Positions 53,638 through 63,755 of a stretch of DNA of 64,000 nt are shown piece by piece (position 1 is the stretch's first letter; each line of letters opens with the position of its first letter). A model generated the notes under the pieces. That model saw nothing but the letters and a program-made list of their open reading frames with translations, had not been told where the DNA came from and made no database searches. This DNA comes from Erythrobacter insulae (lineage in GTDB: Bacteria; Pseudomonadota; Alphaproteobacteria; Sphingomonadales; Sphingomonadaceae). Location: contig NZ_VHJK01000001.1 in NCBI RefSeq assembly GCF_007004095.1, positions 434,001-498,000 of the forward strand, given 5' to 3'. The position numbers and the translations under genes are program-made.

Positions 53638-54225
53638 ATGTCAGAAGCTAGCTTTGCCTCTTTGAATCCGGCTCTGCTCGCTCGCAAGGGCGGGGCGAAG
53701 CCTGCCATGCGCCCGCAGCTCGCACCGCTCCCCAACGATCCGGCGGAGATGGCAGCGATGGCGGACGAACAGCTCGAAGATCTGGGCTGGAACGATATGG
53801 GCGGTGAAAACGCCGAGACGCCGCGGAACACTGCGACAAACCATGGCCCAGACCGCGGTGCTGAGGTGGTTTCCATCACTGCCAGCGCGGCGAATGAGGA
53901 CATCATCGAGGCCCCCAGCCCGATTGTCTGCCGCCAGCAAAAAGACCTTTCCGAACGGGTACTCGCCCAGGCGGCGATGCCAACCAGTGAAAAGATTGCC
54001 GAGCAGACCGCAAACCGGGCAGCTCGCACGATCAAGAAAGCCAAAACGTCTGGCAGACGCGCAGCCTTTACGCTGCGCCTTGATCCGGAACGTCACCTCA
54101 AGCTGCGGCTTGCATCGACGATCAAGGGCATCAGTGCGCAAGCGCTCGTAACCGAAGCGCTCGACGCCATGCTTACCGAATTTCAAGAACTAGATGCGCT
54201 CGCCGAGCGCATGAAACGCAATTGA
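53638..54225 (+). CDS. Ribbon-helix-helix DNA-binding protein, partner of ParA
   Basis: 195 residues. About 130 residues of low-complexity, Ala/Pro/Asp-rich sequence (MAAMADEQLEDLGWNDMGG) precede a C-terminal ribbon-helix-helix fold (about 145-187): AAFTLRLDPERHLKLRLAS then KGISAQALVTEALDAML, which has the strand-helix-helix pattern and the Arg-x-Asp strand of the CopG/ParG type. Such proteins are often the second half of ParA partition pairs and repress their own operon. It is 15 bases after parA and ends close to the SPOR gene. Confidence 0.72.
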   Translation: MSEASFASLNPALLARKGGAKPAMRPQLAPLPNDPAEMAAMADEQLEDLGWNDMGGENAETPRNTATNHGPDRGAEVVSITASAANEDIIEAPSPIVCRQQKDLSERVLAQAAMPTSEKIAEQTANRAARTIKKAKTSGRRAAFTLRLDPERHLKLRLASTIKGISAQALVTEALDAMLTEFQELDALAERMKRN

Positions 54226-54251
54226 GCGATACGGCACAGGGAAACAGAATC

Positions 54252-55685
54252 ATGGCCAACACAACTCAAAGCATCACCAAGAGCCGCGTGAACGCGCCAA
54301 AATTGGCGCTTGTCGTGACAACAGCGCTTGCAAGCGTTGCGCTTTCCGGTTGCACCACGTCTTCTGCGCCGCCGGCTGCGTCGTCTTTCACCAAAGCGCA
54401 AGTCGCGCTTGAAAAAGGTCAGGTCGATAAAGCGATCGGCTTTGCCGAGGAGGCTGTTTATGCCGAACCGCGCAATTCCGGTTTCCGCGCCATGCTGGGC
54501 GCTGCATATCTTGAAGCAGGCCGTTTCCAATCGGCAGCAACCAGTTTTGAAGATGCGATGGAACTGGGCGACGAAGATTCCCGCACCGTGCTAAGCTATG
54601 CGCTGGCAAAGGTCGCTATGGGTGACAACAATGCCGCCCTGCAAAAACTTGGCGAGTGGGAAAGCGCAATCAATCCCGCCGATTACGGTCTGGCGATCGC
54701 GCTCGCTGGAAAGCCTGAGCGCGGCGTCCATGTGCTTACCAACACACTGCGCGGCGGTCAGAACACTGCAAAAGTGCGTCAGAACCTTGCTTACACATAT
54801 GCGCTCGCCGGAAACTGGCGCGCTGCACGCGTGATGGCCGCCGAAGATGTACCCGCCGGTCAGGTCGATAGCCGTTTGTCCGATTGGGCGTCCAAGTCGA
54901 AGCCTGAGGACTTTCAAGTTCGCGTCGCATCCTTGTTGAATGTGTCACCGCGGGCCGATGGCGGCCAACCACAACGCCTTGCGCTGGGCAATTTCCCAAG
55001 CCAGCAAATGATGGTCGCAGAAGCAGCCGCGCAGGCACCTGTTAAAACGGCAATGGCAAAACCAGCCGTTGCCACCGTTCCAAACTCGGCAGCGACACTG
55101 TCCGAAGGACCAAAACGGGTCCGCAAAGCCGACCCTGCTGTCGCCCAAATTCTGGCGGCCACCCAAAGCAAGCCTGTATCGCCTACAGCCGGTAAAACGG
55201 TCACCGATACCAAGCCGGCAGCCCGCGTCGCAGCCAAGCCAGCGCCCAAATCCGGCCCGCGCTTTGTATCTAACACGATGGTACAAAAGGTCCCCGCTGC
55301 GTCAGCAAAGCCGGCCCCAGTTCCGGCGCCAACACGCGTCGCACAGAAAACATCTCAGCGCCGCATGGCCGCTGCGTCAGGCATGAACAGCACGCATCTG
55401 GTTCAGCTAGGCAGTTTCAACACCCGCTCTGTGGCTGAGGCGAAGTGGGATGATATGCAGCGCAAACATCCTGAGCTGAAGGGTCATGATGTCGTGATCA
55501 CGGAAGCCAAGGTAAACGGCAAAACATATTTCCGCGTAGCCGCAGCCGGTTTCACTTCCAAAAGCGCGCGCACCATGTGCGGCTCTGTCAAATCGAGCGG
55601 CCTGGGCTGTTTCGCCTATGCGGCATCCAGCCCGCCAAAAGGCGCAGTGGATCGCGGCGTACGCATCGCTGCCCGCACCCGGTAA
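54252..55685 (+). CDS. SPOR-domain TPR lipoprotein
   Basis: 477 residues: signal peptide with lipobox LSGCTTS (lipidated Cys about residue 33), TPR-like repeats (about 45-210, ALEKGQVDKAIGFAEEAVYAEP, AMLGAAYLEAGRFQSAATSFEDAM), a long Ala/Pro/Lys-rich stalk (about 240-390) and a SPOR domain (about 395-477, THLVQLGSFNTRSVAEAKWDDMQR). It could tether an envelope complex at the septum. ATG 54252 has AGGGAAA upstream; a TTG at 54222 is an alternative. Together with the first SPOR protein it flanks the ParA/RHH pair. Confidence 0.87.
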   Translation: MANTTQSITKSRVNAPKLALVVTTALASVALSGCTTSSAPPAASSFTKAQVALEKGQVDKAIGFAEEAVYAEPRNSGFRAMLGAAYLEAGRFQSAATSFEDAMELGDEDSRTVLSYALAKVAMGDNNAALQKLGEWESAINPADYGLAIALAGKPERGVHVLTNTLRGGQNTAKVRQNLAYTYALAGNWRAARVMAAEDVPAGQVDSRLSDWASKSKPEDFQVRVASLLNVSPRADGGQPQRLALGNFPSQQMMVAEAAAQAPVKTAMAKPAVATVPNSAATLSEGPKRVRKADPAVAQILAATQSKPVSPTAGKTVTDTKPAARVAAKPAPKSGPRFVSNTMVQKVPAASAKPAPVPAPTRVAQKTSQRRMAAASGMNSTHLVQLGSFNTRSVAEAKWDDMQRKHPELKGHDVVITEAKVNGKTYFRVAAAGFTSKSARTMCGSVKSSGLGCFAYAASSPPKGAVDRGVRIAARTR

Positions 55686-55709
55686 ACACACCCAAATTCT
55701 TAGCAAGAC

Positions 55710-55742
55710 TGCCCCCGAAGCGAGAGTTTCGGGGGCATTTTT
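55710..55742 (+). terminator. Terminator of the ParA-RHH-SPOR operon
   Basis: Stem TGCCCCCGAA / TTTCGGGGGCA with loop GCGAGAG, followed by TTTTTG on the plus strand. The pseudo-dihydroorotase gene converges from the right. Confidence 0.88.
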
Positions 55743-55765
55743 GTATTGGTTGGCAGATGGCAGCT

Positions 55766-56995
55766 TTAGATCCGCACACCGCCTTTAAACAGCGCCTTAA
55801 CCCGGCCCTGGACACCCTGACGGTCAAACGGGGTGTTGTCAGAGGTCGCTTCCATCTTGGTGCGATCAACAAACCACGGCGCATCAGGATCGATCACCGC
55901 GATATCAGCCTCACGCCCTGCTGAAATCGCACCCGCATTCACACCAAGCAGATCCGCAGGGTTCGCGGCCAGCAATTGGAAAGCGCGCGTCATGTCGATC
56001 ACGCCGTCACGAACCAATCCCAGTGTCAACGCCAGAAGCGTTTGCGCCCCTGCCATACCGGGCTCTGCATCGGCAAAAGGCAATCTCTTGCCCTCGGGAC
56101 CGCGCGGATCGTGGCCGCTTGAAATGACATCAACCACGCCTTCACCGATTGCATCGCGCGTAGCCTGTCGGTCCGCTTCACTGCGCAGCGGCGGCGACAA
56201 CCGGGTAAAGGTGCGGAAATCGGCCGTTGCAAGATCCGAAAGCATGAAATGCGCAGGCGTAATGCCGCAGGTGACATTCACCCCCCGCGCCTTTGCATCG
56301 CGCATCAGATCAAAGCCGCGCTTGGTTGTGACCTGCCGAAAATGCACGCGTGCGCCGCTCATTTCAGCAAGCGCGATATCGCGCGCCAATGCCAGAGCCT
56401 CCGCCTCGGCAGGCGCGCTGGGCAGGCCCAGACGCGTAGCGATTTCGCCTGCACTCGCGGCCGCATTTCCAGTCAGATTGCCATCTTCGGGATGGGAAAC
56501 CACAACCAGATCGAGCATCGAGGCATATTGCAGCAATCGCAGCATAACACCGCTATCAGAAATCCAGTGCCTGCCCGTGGCGACGCCGCGCGCGCCGGCC
56601 TCTTTCATCAAGGCGATTTCCGCCAATCGCTGACCTTCCAGCCCGCATGTCCCAGCGGCAAGAGGATGCACCCATAGGTCCGGCTTTCCGCTCTTGGCGA
56701 TGAAGTTCACCCGGCTGGGATAATCGAGCGGTGGCGACTGATCAGGCATCAATGCGGCACGCGTGATCCCGCCAAAATGAAACGCGGTCTTGTCGACTGA
56801 AAAAACCCCTAGATCGACCAGTCCAGGTGCAATCAATTTGCCCCGCGCATCCAGCGTCTCATCCCCATCACGGGCACAGACATCAGGTCCCGCCTCCGCA
56901 ATAAGACCATTCTCCAGCCGGACCGCGCCTTTGATCAGTCCGCCGGGCGTAACCAGTGACCCGTTTATGATGGTGACAGCAGGAATGTGTTTCAT
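55766..56995 (-). CDS. Dihydroorotase-like protein lacking catalytic metal ligands (PyrC'/PyrX type)
   Basis: 409-residue amidohydrolase-superfamily protein related to dihydroorotase. The metal-binding motif PGLVD(M)HxH is PGLVDLGVF here, so both His ligands are lost, and the ATDHAPH motif reads SSGHDPR with the Asp lost. VVSHPED is kept. This matches the inactive PyrC' partners that stabilise aspartate carbamoyltransferase in some bacteria (known in pseudomonads). It starts in the stop of pyrB (ATGA), which supports the complex. An active dihydroorotase must then exist elsewhere. Confidence 0.85.
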   Translation of the reverse strand: MKHIPAVTIINGSLVTPGGLIKGAVRLENGLIAEAGPDVCARDGDETLDARGKLIAPGLVDLGVFSVDKTAFHFGGITRAALMPDQSPPLDYPSRVNFIAKSGKPDLWVHPLAAGTCGLEGQRLAEIALMKEAGARGVATGRHWISDSGVMLRLLQYASMLDLVVVSHPEDGNLTGNAAASAGEIATRLGLPSAPAEAEALALARDIALAEMSGARVHFRQVTTKRGFDLMRDAKARGVNVTCGITPAHFMLSDLATADFRTFTRLSPPLRSEADRQATRDAIGEGVVDVISSGHDPRGPEGKRLPFADAEPGMAGAQTLLALTLGLVRDGVIDMTRAFQLLAANPADLLGVNAGAISAGREADIAVIDPDAPWFVDRTKMEATSDNTPFDRQGVQGRVKALFKGGVRI

Positions 56996-58017
56996 GACCA
57001 CCCCTCCTGCCCGCGCGCAGTGCGGGTCAGAATATCAAGACACGCCATTCTGATCGCGACACCCATTTCGACCTGCTGCGTAATGATTGAACGATCAATC
57101 ATGTCAGCGACTTCGCTATCAATCTCGACCCCGCGATTCATCGGACCGGGATGCATGACGATGGCATCATCTGCAGCCTTGCCGAGCCGCGCTTTCGTAA
57201 GGCCATAAAGGTGATGATATTCCCGTTCAGACGGAATGAATTGACCGGCCATCCGTTCGGATTGAAGGCGCAGCATCATCACCACATCGGCCCCCGAAAG
57301 CGCCGCGTCAAAATCGTGAAAGGCCTCGGCTCCCAGCGCCTCTATCCCTGTCGGCATCAACGCTGGCGGTGCACATACGCGCACACTGGCTCCCATCGCC
57401 TGAAGGCACAGGATATTCGACCGGGCGACACGGCTGTGCAAGATATCGCCGCAAATGGTGATCGTCATGCCGGTGAAATCATCACCCGTCTCGCCGCGAT
57501 CTTTCAGCTTGTGACGAAGCGCCAGCGCATCCAGCAAAGCCTGTGTGGGATGTTCGTGCTGCCCGTCTCCCGCGTTCAAAACGGGGCAATCCACCTTATC
57601 CGCGATAAGCTGCGTCGCGCCGCTTGAACCGTGCCGGATAACAATCGCATCCGCGCGCATCGCGTTAAGAGTGATCGCTGTATCGATTAGCGTTTCACCT
57701 TTTTTCACAGAGCTTTGCGCGGCGTGCATATTGACGACATCTGCCCCCAAACGCTTGCCCGCGATCTCGAAACTCAAAAGCGTGCGCGTCGAGTTTTCGA
57801 AAAAGGCATTGATGATCGTCATCCCGCCCAGCAGATCCACATGTTTGGCGCTTTGACGGTTCAGATCGACCCATTGTTCGGCCTGATCCAGCAAATAAAG
57901 GATTTCGTGCCGCTCTAGCTGGCCAATGCCGGTCAGATTGCGATGCGGAAATGCGAGACGGCCCGCTGGAAAGCGGTTTTGCGCCTGAGAAGAATTTGCT
58001 GCTGTCATTAAAGCCAT
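56992..58017 (-). CDS. pyrB: Aspartate carbamoyltransferase catalytic subunit
   Basis: Second enzyme of pyrimidine synthesis. 341 residues with the carbamoyl-phosphate motif [15 protein letters not shown], the [12 protein letters not shown] motif and the C-terminal [12 protein letters not shown]. Length is somewhat above the E. coli 311 because of an N-terminal extension of about 25 residues ([22 protein letters not shown]). Gene order pyrB-pyrC' is the usual one. The intergenic stretch before it is only 125 bases from sppA. Confidence 0.96.
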   Translation of the reverse strand: MALMTAANSSQAQNRFPAGRLAFPHRNLTGIGQLERHEILYLLDQAEQWVDLNRQSAKHVDLLGGMTIINAFFENSTRTLLSFEIAGKRLGADVVNMHAAQSSVKKGETLIDTAITLNAMRADAIVIRHGSSGATQLIADKVDCPVLNAGDGQHEHPTQALLDALALRHKLKDRGETGDDFTGMTITICGDILHSRVARSNILCLQAMGASVRVCAPPALMPTGIEALGAEAFHDFDAALSGADVVMMLRLQSERMAGQFIPSEREYHHLYGLTKARLGKAADDAIVMHPGPMNRGVEIDSEVADMIDRSIITQQVEMGVAIRMACLDILTRTARGQEGWS

Positions 58018-58142
58018 GCCTTTAGTCGAGGCCTATGCGTCACTCAACCCATTGCGCAACGCCTTGCCCATGGAAATTCGCTGCATTGGTGTCTAGGTGG
58101 GCACAACATTATGGGCGGTGCGCCCTACAGGGGACTGATTAT

Positions 58143-60023
58143 ATGAGTTTTGTCGGCAAAGTCTGGAAAATCCTGGTCGGGGTCAAAGATGGCCTTGTTA
58201 TGATTTTCATGCTGCTTTTCTTTGTGGCGCTGTTCAGCCTGCTGTCGGCCAGCCCCAATCCGGGCCAAGTGCGCGATGGCGCGCTTTACATCGATATGTC
58301 CGGCTTTGTTGTTGAAGAACGCTCATCAGTCGATCCTATCGCGACCTTGCTCAGCGGACAGGCCCCGCCGATCGAACATCAGGCGCGCGATCTTGTGCGC
58401 GCGCTCGACGCGGCGGCCTCGGATGACCGCATCAAAGCGGTGGTGATGGATCTCACCACATTTCTGGGAGGCGGTCAGGTCCACATGCAGGAAGTGGGCG
58501 AGGCTATGGACCGCGTTCGCAAAGCCGACAAACCGGTCTTTACCTATGCGCTGGCATACAGTGACGATCATATGCATCTGGCTGCCCATGCCAGCGAGGT
58601 TTGGGCCGATCCGTTCGGCGGCGCGATGATATCCGGCCCCGGGGGAAGCAATCTGTATTACGCGGATCTGCTCGACCGGCTGAAAATCAACGCCCGGATC
58701 TACCGTATCGGCACATTTAAAGCCGCAGTTGAGCCCTATTCGCGCAACTCTATGTCTGATGAAGCCCGCGAAAATATTGGCGCGCTCTATGGCGCTTTAT
58801 GGGAAGAATGGCAGGCCAACGTATCCAAAGCGCGTCCGGGTGCCGATCTGGAACAGGTGACCAAAGATCCGGTTGCATGGATCGAGGACAATGGCGGAGA
58901 CATGGCCAAAGCCGCGCTTGCCGCTGGGCTTGTTGACAAGCTGGGTGACCGCGTTGAATTCGGCAATCGCGTTGCCGAAGTCGCTGGCGAAGACGATTGG
59001 AGCAAAGCCCCCGGAAGCTATGCGAAAAGCGATTTTGCACCTTTCCTCGCTGACATAGCCTCCGCCAAAAAAGGCAAAGCGATCGCTGTAGTCACTGTTG
59101 CCGGCACCATTGTCGATGGCGAAGCGGGACCGGGAACGGCGGGCGGCACGCGCATTGCCAAGCTGCTTGACGATGCGCTTTCCGATGATCTTGCCGGACT
59201 GGTCGTGCGCGTCAATTCGCCAGGCGGCTCCGTGCTTGCCTCTGAAGAAATCCTTCGCGCTATCGAGCGCCATCAGGCCAAGGATATTCCGGTTGCCGTC
59301 TCCTTTGCCAATGTCGCAGCAAGCGGCGGATATTGGGTCGCAACCTCCAGCGACCGCATCTTTGCCCAGCCAGAAACCATCACCGGTTCCATCGGCGTAT
59401 TTGCCGTGCTGCCAACCTTTGAAAATGCCGCTGGCGAAATCGGTGTGAACGCAGACGGTTTCCGCACCACGCCGCTGTCTGGTCAGCCGGACCTGATCGG
59501 CGGTTTGACGCCGGAAGTGGACACCATTTTGCAAGCGTCCATTGCCAACACTTACAACCGGTTCTTGGCGCGGGTCGCCGAAGCGCGCGGCAAATCGACC
59601 GCCGATGTCGACACCATTGCCCAAGGGGGCGTGTGGGATGGCGGATCAGCCCGTCAGCTTGGCCTGATCGACCAATTCGGCGGGTTGGACGATGCGCTGG
59701 CATGGGTTGCTGGCAAAGCCAACCTTGAAGAGGGCGACTGGCATCCGGTGTTCCTGGGTGAACAAGCTGCCAATTACAATTCCCTGATCCGGCAATTGCT
59801 GTCTGCTGAAACCGCGCAGCCAACGGGCGGCGCCGATCTGTTCGCGCGCGCAGCGATCAACCGCGAATTGATGCTGGGAAGGCTTGCAGGGGATATCGAA
59901 CGGCTTACCGGCACGCGCGGCATTCAGGCCTATTGCCTCGAATGTCCGGCCGAATACGATACCTCAGCCTCGCGCAGCTCTTCGGACCTGATCGAAATAT
60001 TCCGCGCTGTGATCACAAAGTAG
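58143..60023 (+). CDS. sppA: Signal peptide peptidase SppA (67 kDa type)
   Basis: 626 residues: an N-terminal anchor (about 15-35), two ClpP-fold repeats. The Lys base is in RIGTFKAAVEPYSR in the first half and the nucleophile Ser in ANVAASGGYWVATSSD in the second, as in E. coli SppA. It degrades leftover signal peptides in the membrane. ATG 58143 follows AGGGGACTG; a start at 58035 adds non-anchor sequence. Confidence 0.93.
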   Translation: MSFVGKVWKILVGVKDGLVMIFMLLFFVALFSLLSASPNPGQVRDGALYIDMSGFVVEERSSVDPIATLLSGQAPPIEHQARDLVRALDAAASDDRIKAVVMDLTTFLGGGQVHMQEVGEAMDRVRKADKPVFTYALAYSDDHMHLAAHASEVWADPFGGAMISGPGGSNLYYADLLDRLKINARIYRIGTFKAAVEPYSRNSMSDEARENIGALYGALWEEWQANVSKARPGADLEQVTKDPVAWIEDNGGDMAKAALAAGLVDKLGDRVEFGNRVAEVAGEDDWSKAPGSYAKSDFAPFLADIASAKKGKAIAVVTVAGTIVDGEAGPGTAGGTRIAKLLDDALSDDLAGLVVRVNSPGGSVLASEEILRAIERHQAKDIPVAVSFANVAASGGYWVATSSDRIFAQPETITGSIGVFAVLPTFENAAGEIGVNADGFRTTPLSGQPDLIGGLTPEVDTILQASIANTYNRFLARVAEARGKSTADVDTIAQGGVWDGGSARQLGLIDQFGGLDDALAWVAGKANLEEGDWHPVFLGEQAANYNSLIRQLLSAETAQPTGGADLFARAAINRELMLGRLAGDIERLTGTRGIQAYCLECPAEYDTSASRSSSDLIEIFRAVITK

Positions 60024-60082
60024 CGCGGGGCCTGATCACGAACACTTTTCAAGGCGATGCGAAGCGGGCATAGGCGCAAGCC

Positions 60083-61366
60083 ATGCACGATATTCGTTTT
60101 ATCCGAGAGAACCCCGAAGCATTTGACGCCGCGCTGGCCCGGCGCGGCGCCGACCCTGTTGCCGCCGCAATCCTTGCGCTGGACGAGAAACGCCGCGCCG
60201 TCGCGACCAAGCTGCAAGAGGCGCAAAGCCGCCGCAACGAAGCCTCCAAAGCCATTGGCAAGGCGATGGGCCAAGGCAACACCGACGAAGCCGAGGCGCT
60301 GAAGGCGGAAGTCGCCCAGATCAAGCAGGACATGCCCGCTCTGGAAGAGCGCGAGCGTGAGCTGGGCGAGCAACTGCAAACCGCTCTGGCGGTGATCCCG
60401 AACATGCCGTTTGATGACGTGCCCGAAGGCGCGAACGAAGAGAGCAATGTCGAAGTTTCGACTTGGGGCACAAAACCGGAATTTGATTTCGAGCCAAAGG
60501 AACACGCCGATTTCGCGCCTGATCTCGGCATGGATTTCGAGACCGGCACGAAGCTTTCGGGAGCGCGCTTCACCTTCCTGCGCGGCGACATGGCCCGCCT
60601 GCACCGCGCACTCGGCCAATTTATGATCGACCGCCAGACCCGCGAATATGGTTACACCGAGTGTATGCCGCCGGTTCTGGTTCGGGACGAGGCGATGTAC
60701 GGCACGGATAAGCTGCCAAAGTTTGCCGAGGATAGTTTCCGCACAACCGAAGCGCATTGGCTCATCCCCACATCCGAAGTGCCTCTCACCGCGTCCGTCA
60801 TGGGCGATCTCCTCGACGAAAGCGCCCTGCCCATCCGCCTGACCGCGCTCACGCAATGTTTCCGCTCCGAAGCGGGCTCAGCGGGCCGCGATACGCGCGG
60901 ATTTATCCGTCAGCACCAGTTCGAAAAATGCGAACTCGTCAGCATTGTCAAACCCGAAGACAGCAGCGCCGAACATGAACGCATGACCGGCGCCGCCGAA
61001 GCGATCCTGCAGGCGCTCGATCTGCCTTACCGCAAAGTGCTGCTGTGCACCGGCGATATGGGCTTTGGCGCGCGCAAAACCTACGATCTCGAAGTATGGC
61101 TGCCCGGACAAAGCGCCTATCGCGAAATCAGCTCGTGTTCCAACACCGGCGATTTTCAGGCGCGGCGGATGAACACCCGTTACCGCCCCGAAGGCGAGAA
61201 AAAGAAGACCGAATTCGTCCACACGCTCAACGGTTCCGGCCTCGCCGTGGGCCGCACACTTGTTGCCGTGATCGAAAACTATCAGCAGGCCGATGGCAGC
61301 GTTCTCGTTCCTGAGGTTCTGCATCCCTATATGGACGGCGTGACCAAGCTGGAGCCTGTTTCTTAA
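60083..61366 (+). CDS. serS: Seryl-tRNA synthetase
   Basis: Class II synthetase, 427 residues. N-terminal coiled-coil arm (about 28-100, [21 protein letters not shown] ... [16 protein letters not shown]) that holds the long variable arm of tRNA(Ser), then the class II motifs: motif 2 [23 protein letters not shown] and motif 3 [19 protein letters not shown]. The stop TAA shares a base with the surE start. Confidence 0.97.
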   Translation: MHDIRFIRENPEAFDAALARRGADPVAAAILALDEKRRAVATKLQEAQSRRNEASKAIGKAMGQGNTDEAEALKAEVAQIKQDMPALEERERELGEQLQTALAVIPNMPFDDVPEGANEESNVEVSTWGTKPEFDFEPKEHADFAPDLGMDFETGTKLSGARFTFLRGDMARLHRALGQFMIDRQTREYGYTECMPPVLVRDEAMYGTDKLPKFAEDSFRTTEAHWLIPTSEVPLTASVMGDLLDESALPIRLTALTQCFRSEAGSAGRDTRGFIRQHQFEKCELVSIVKPEDSSAEHERMTGAAEAILQALDLPYRKVLLCTGDMGFGARKTYDLEVWLPGQSAYREISSCSNTGDFQARRMNTRYRPEGEKKKTEFVHTLNGSGLAVGRTLVAVIENYQQADGSVLVPEVLHPYMDGVTKLEPVS

Positions 61367-62130
61367 TGCGCATCCTTTTGACCAATGACGATGGCTATCA
61401 CGCGCCCGGTTTCGAAGTGCTGGAGAAAATCGCGCGCCAGTTTTCCGATGACATCTGGATTTGTGCCCCGTCCGAAGAACAATCGGGCGCAGGGCATTCG
61501 CTGACACTCAATCGCCCGGTGCGTTTGCAGCAATTTGCCGAGCGGCGGTTCGCCGTCACGGGTACACCGACCGACAGCGTTATGATGGCGCTGCGCGAGG
61601 TGATGGACGGTCCGCCTGATCTTGTGCTGTCCGGTGTGAACCGCGGGGCCAATCTGGGCGATGACATCACCTATTCGGGCACGGTTTCCGCCGCCATCGA
61701 AGGCGCGCTGGCAGGGGTCCGCTCCATCGCTCTCAGCCAAGTCTACGCCCGCGAAGGCATGGCCGACACCGTGCCTTTTGGCGCGGCTTTGGAATGGGGC
61801 GCGAAAGTGATCGAACCGCTGTTGAATGCTCCGTTTGCAGAACGCACACTGGTCAATGTGAACTTCCCGCCCCTACCGGCAAACGAAGTCAAAGGCATCC
61901 GCGTTGTGCGTCAGGGTTTCCACGATTATTCGCGCGGTAGCGTTGTCGAAGGCAAAGACCCGCGCGGCTACCGGTATTTCTGGTTTGGCCTTCACGCCAT
62001 CGAACACACGTTGGATCACGGCACCGATCTGGAAGCGATCGACGAAGGCTATATTTCTGTGACGCCGCTACAGCTTGACCTTACCCATCACGCATCGCTT
62101 AATGCGATGGCACAGCGGTTTGAGGGGTAA
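61366..62130 (+). CDS. surE: 5'-nucleotidase SurE
   Basis: 254-residue metal-dependent phosphatase of nucleoside monophosphates. NDDGYHAPG holds the Asp-Asp metal site; LNRPVR, TGTPTDSV, LSGVNRGANLGDDITYSGTVSAA and VNVNFP are family blocks. The start shares one base with the serS stop (TAATG). In many alphaproteobacteria it lies next to a protein repair methyltransferase, which is not seen here. Confidence 0.95.
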   Translation: MRILLTNDDGYHAPGFEVLEKIARQFSDDIWICAPSEEQSGAGHSLTLNRPVRLQQFAERRFAVTGTPTDSVMMALREVMDGPPDLVLSGVNRGANLGDDITYSGTVSAAIEGALAGVRSIALSQVYAREGMADTVPFGAALEWGAKVIEPLLNAPFAERTLVNVNFPPLPANEVKGIRVVRQGFHDYSRGSVVEGKDPRGYRYFWFGLHAIEHTLDHGTDLEAIDEGYISVTPLQLDLTHHASLNAMAQRFEG

Positions 62131-62151
62131 GCCGCGAGGCTGGGATATTTC

Positions 62152-63243
62152 ATGGCAAAACGCGAGACGGACAAGATTTTCTCCGGCAAACCTGACAGGA
62201 TTGTTGCCGCCAGCAAGTTCAAGCCGCTGCGTCGCTCTGTAAAACTGCCGGTGTGGGGCGATCTCAGCATCCGGCTTGGTCTTGCGCTTTTCTTGATTTT
62301 CATCGTGGTGATGATCCATTGGCTTGACCGTGACGGGTTGGTCGATAGCGTCGATGGCGAAATCAGTTTTCTCGACGTGGTGTATTTCACCATGATTTCG
62401 ATCACCACCACTGGGTTCGGCGATATCGCGCCTGTCACCGACAGCGCGCGATTGATCGAAGCGGTGATTGTGACCCCGATCCGTTTTGCAGTCTTTTTCA
62501 TTTTCGTGGGCACTGCCTACAATTTCATCATCAAACGTAGCTGGGAGAAATGGCGTATGGCCCGTATCCAGGAAAAACTAAGCGATCACGTGGTCGTGCT
62601 CGGCTATGGCATATCGGGCTCGCAAAGCGTCGAAGAACTGATCCAACGCGGCACTGATCCGAACGATATTGTTGTTGTCGATCCGAGCGAGGAACGACTG
62701 GCATCGGCTGAAAAGCTCGGTGTGAATGTGATGGGTGCGGACGCCACACGCGATGAGACCCTGAAAGCGGTGCGTATTCAGGAGGCGAGCAATGTGCTCG
62801 TGTCCGCCGGACGTGATGACACCTCGATCCTGATCGTTCTTACGGTGCGTCACCTCGCACCGAAAGTCCCGATCAGCGTCGTCGTTCGCGCCGATGACAA
62901 TGAATTGCTGGCCCGTCAGGCGGGTGCCAACAACGTCATCAACCCGGTACGCTTTACCGGCCTGTTGCTGGCCGGATCGGCAAAGGGAGAACATATCGCC
63001 GATTATCTGGCCGATCTCGCTTCGGTGAGCGGGCGTGTCCAATTGGTCGAACGGGTCGTGACCGAAGAAGAATGCGGCTGCTCTATCACAGAGCTCAGCA
63101 GCGGCGGGCGCGGCCTGCGGATCTATCGCAACGGGCGCGCTATCGGATACTGGGAAGAGGAAAGCGAGAGCCTTCAGCCGGGAGACGTGCTGGTTGAAAT
63201 CGTGCCTAGCGAAAATGGCAAGACCCAAGGCGACGGGCATTAG
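62152..63243 (+). CDS. Potassium channel with RCK (TrkA-N/TrkA-C) domain
   Basis: 363 residues: two-helix pore region with selectivity filter TTTGFGDIAP (GFG instead of GYG), then a TrkA-N nucleotide-binding domain (about 150-265, VVVLGYGISGSQSVEELIQRG; Rossmann GxGxxG as GYGISGS) and TrkA-C (about 275-355, GRVQLVERVVTEEECGCSITEL). It probably is a ligand-gated K+ channel like MthK. GGGAT stands before the ATG. Confidence 0.9.
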   Translation: MAKRETDKIFSGKPDRIVAASKFKPLRRSVKLPVWGDLSIRLGLALFLIFIVVMIHWLDRDGLVDSVDGEISFLDVVYFTMISITTTGFGDIAPVTDSARLIEAVIVTPIRFAVFFIFVGTAYNFIIKRSWEKWRMARIQEKLSDHVVVLGYGISGSQSVEELIQRGTDPNDIVVVDPSEERLASAEKLGVNVMGADATRDETLKAVRIQEASNVLVSAGRDDTSILIVLTVRHLAPKVPISVVVRADDNELLARQAGANNVINPVRFTGLLLAGSAKGEHIADYLADLASVSGRVQLVERVVTEEECGCSITELSSGGRGLRIYRNGRAIGYWEEESESLQPGDVLVEIVPSENGKTQGDGH

Positions 63244-63289
63244 TGTAACACCGCCCGGCATTCGCAGATGACCGGGCCCGCGCCCGCTC

Positions 63290-63688
63290 TTACAGGAACA
63301 GCAGGAAGACGCCGCCCATGGCCGCCATTCCGGTGATCATGTGACCCGAATCGATCAAAAAGTGCGCGAGGCTTTTGCGCAGATACAGATAATGGATGCC
63401 GACCGCGGGAATCATCACGCCGATGGCAAATCCGACAGACATCATCATGACCACGTGCGGAGCCGGATTGGTGCGGGCGATAAGATGCCACAGGACCATC
63501 GCAATCAATATCTCAAACAGAAATGTCAGGCCGAAAATCACAAGCATATTACCGCTTTGCACCTGATCATCTGACATGCCGGCGGCCTTTTGCCAGGCTG
63601 TGCCAAAGATCACGCCGTACCACAGCGCGCCGACAACAAAGAACGCGCCTGCGCCAGCGAGTACGGGCCAAAGTGCGAAATCGCTCAT
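63290..63688 (-). CDS. DUF1761 membrane protein
   Basis: 132 residues, four predicted helices. Family features: LAGAGAFFVVGALWYGVIFGTAWQKAAGM near the N-terminus, GIHYLYLRKSLAHFLIDSGHMITGMAAMGGVFL at the end. Function unknown. ATG 63688 follows GGGAG by 8 bases. Confidence 0.8.
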   Translation of the reverse strand: MSDFALWPVLAGAGAFFVVGALWYGVIFGTAWQKAAGMSDDQVQSGNMLVIFGLTFLFEILIAMVLWHLIARTNPAPHVVMMMSVGFAIGVMIPAVGIHYLYLRKSLAHFLIDSGHMITGMAAMGGVFLLFL

Positions 63689-63755
63689 CAAGAATCTCCC
63701 TGTTCGTTTACGAAACTAGCGCAATCGCCTGCCTACGTGTAGAGGCGCGGCCAAG

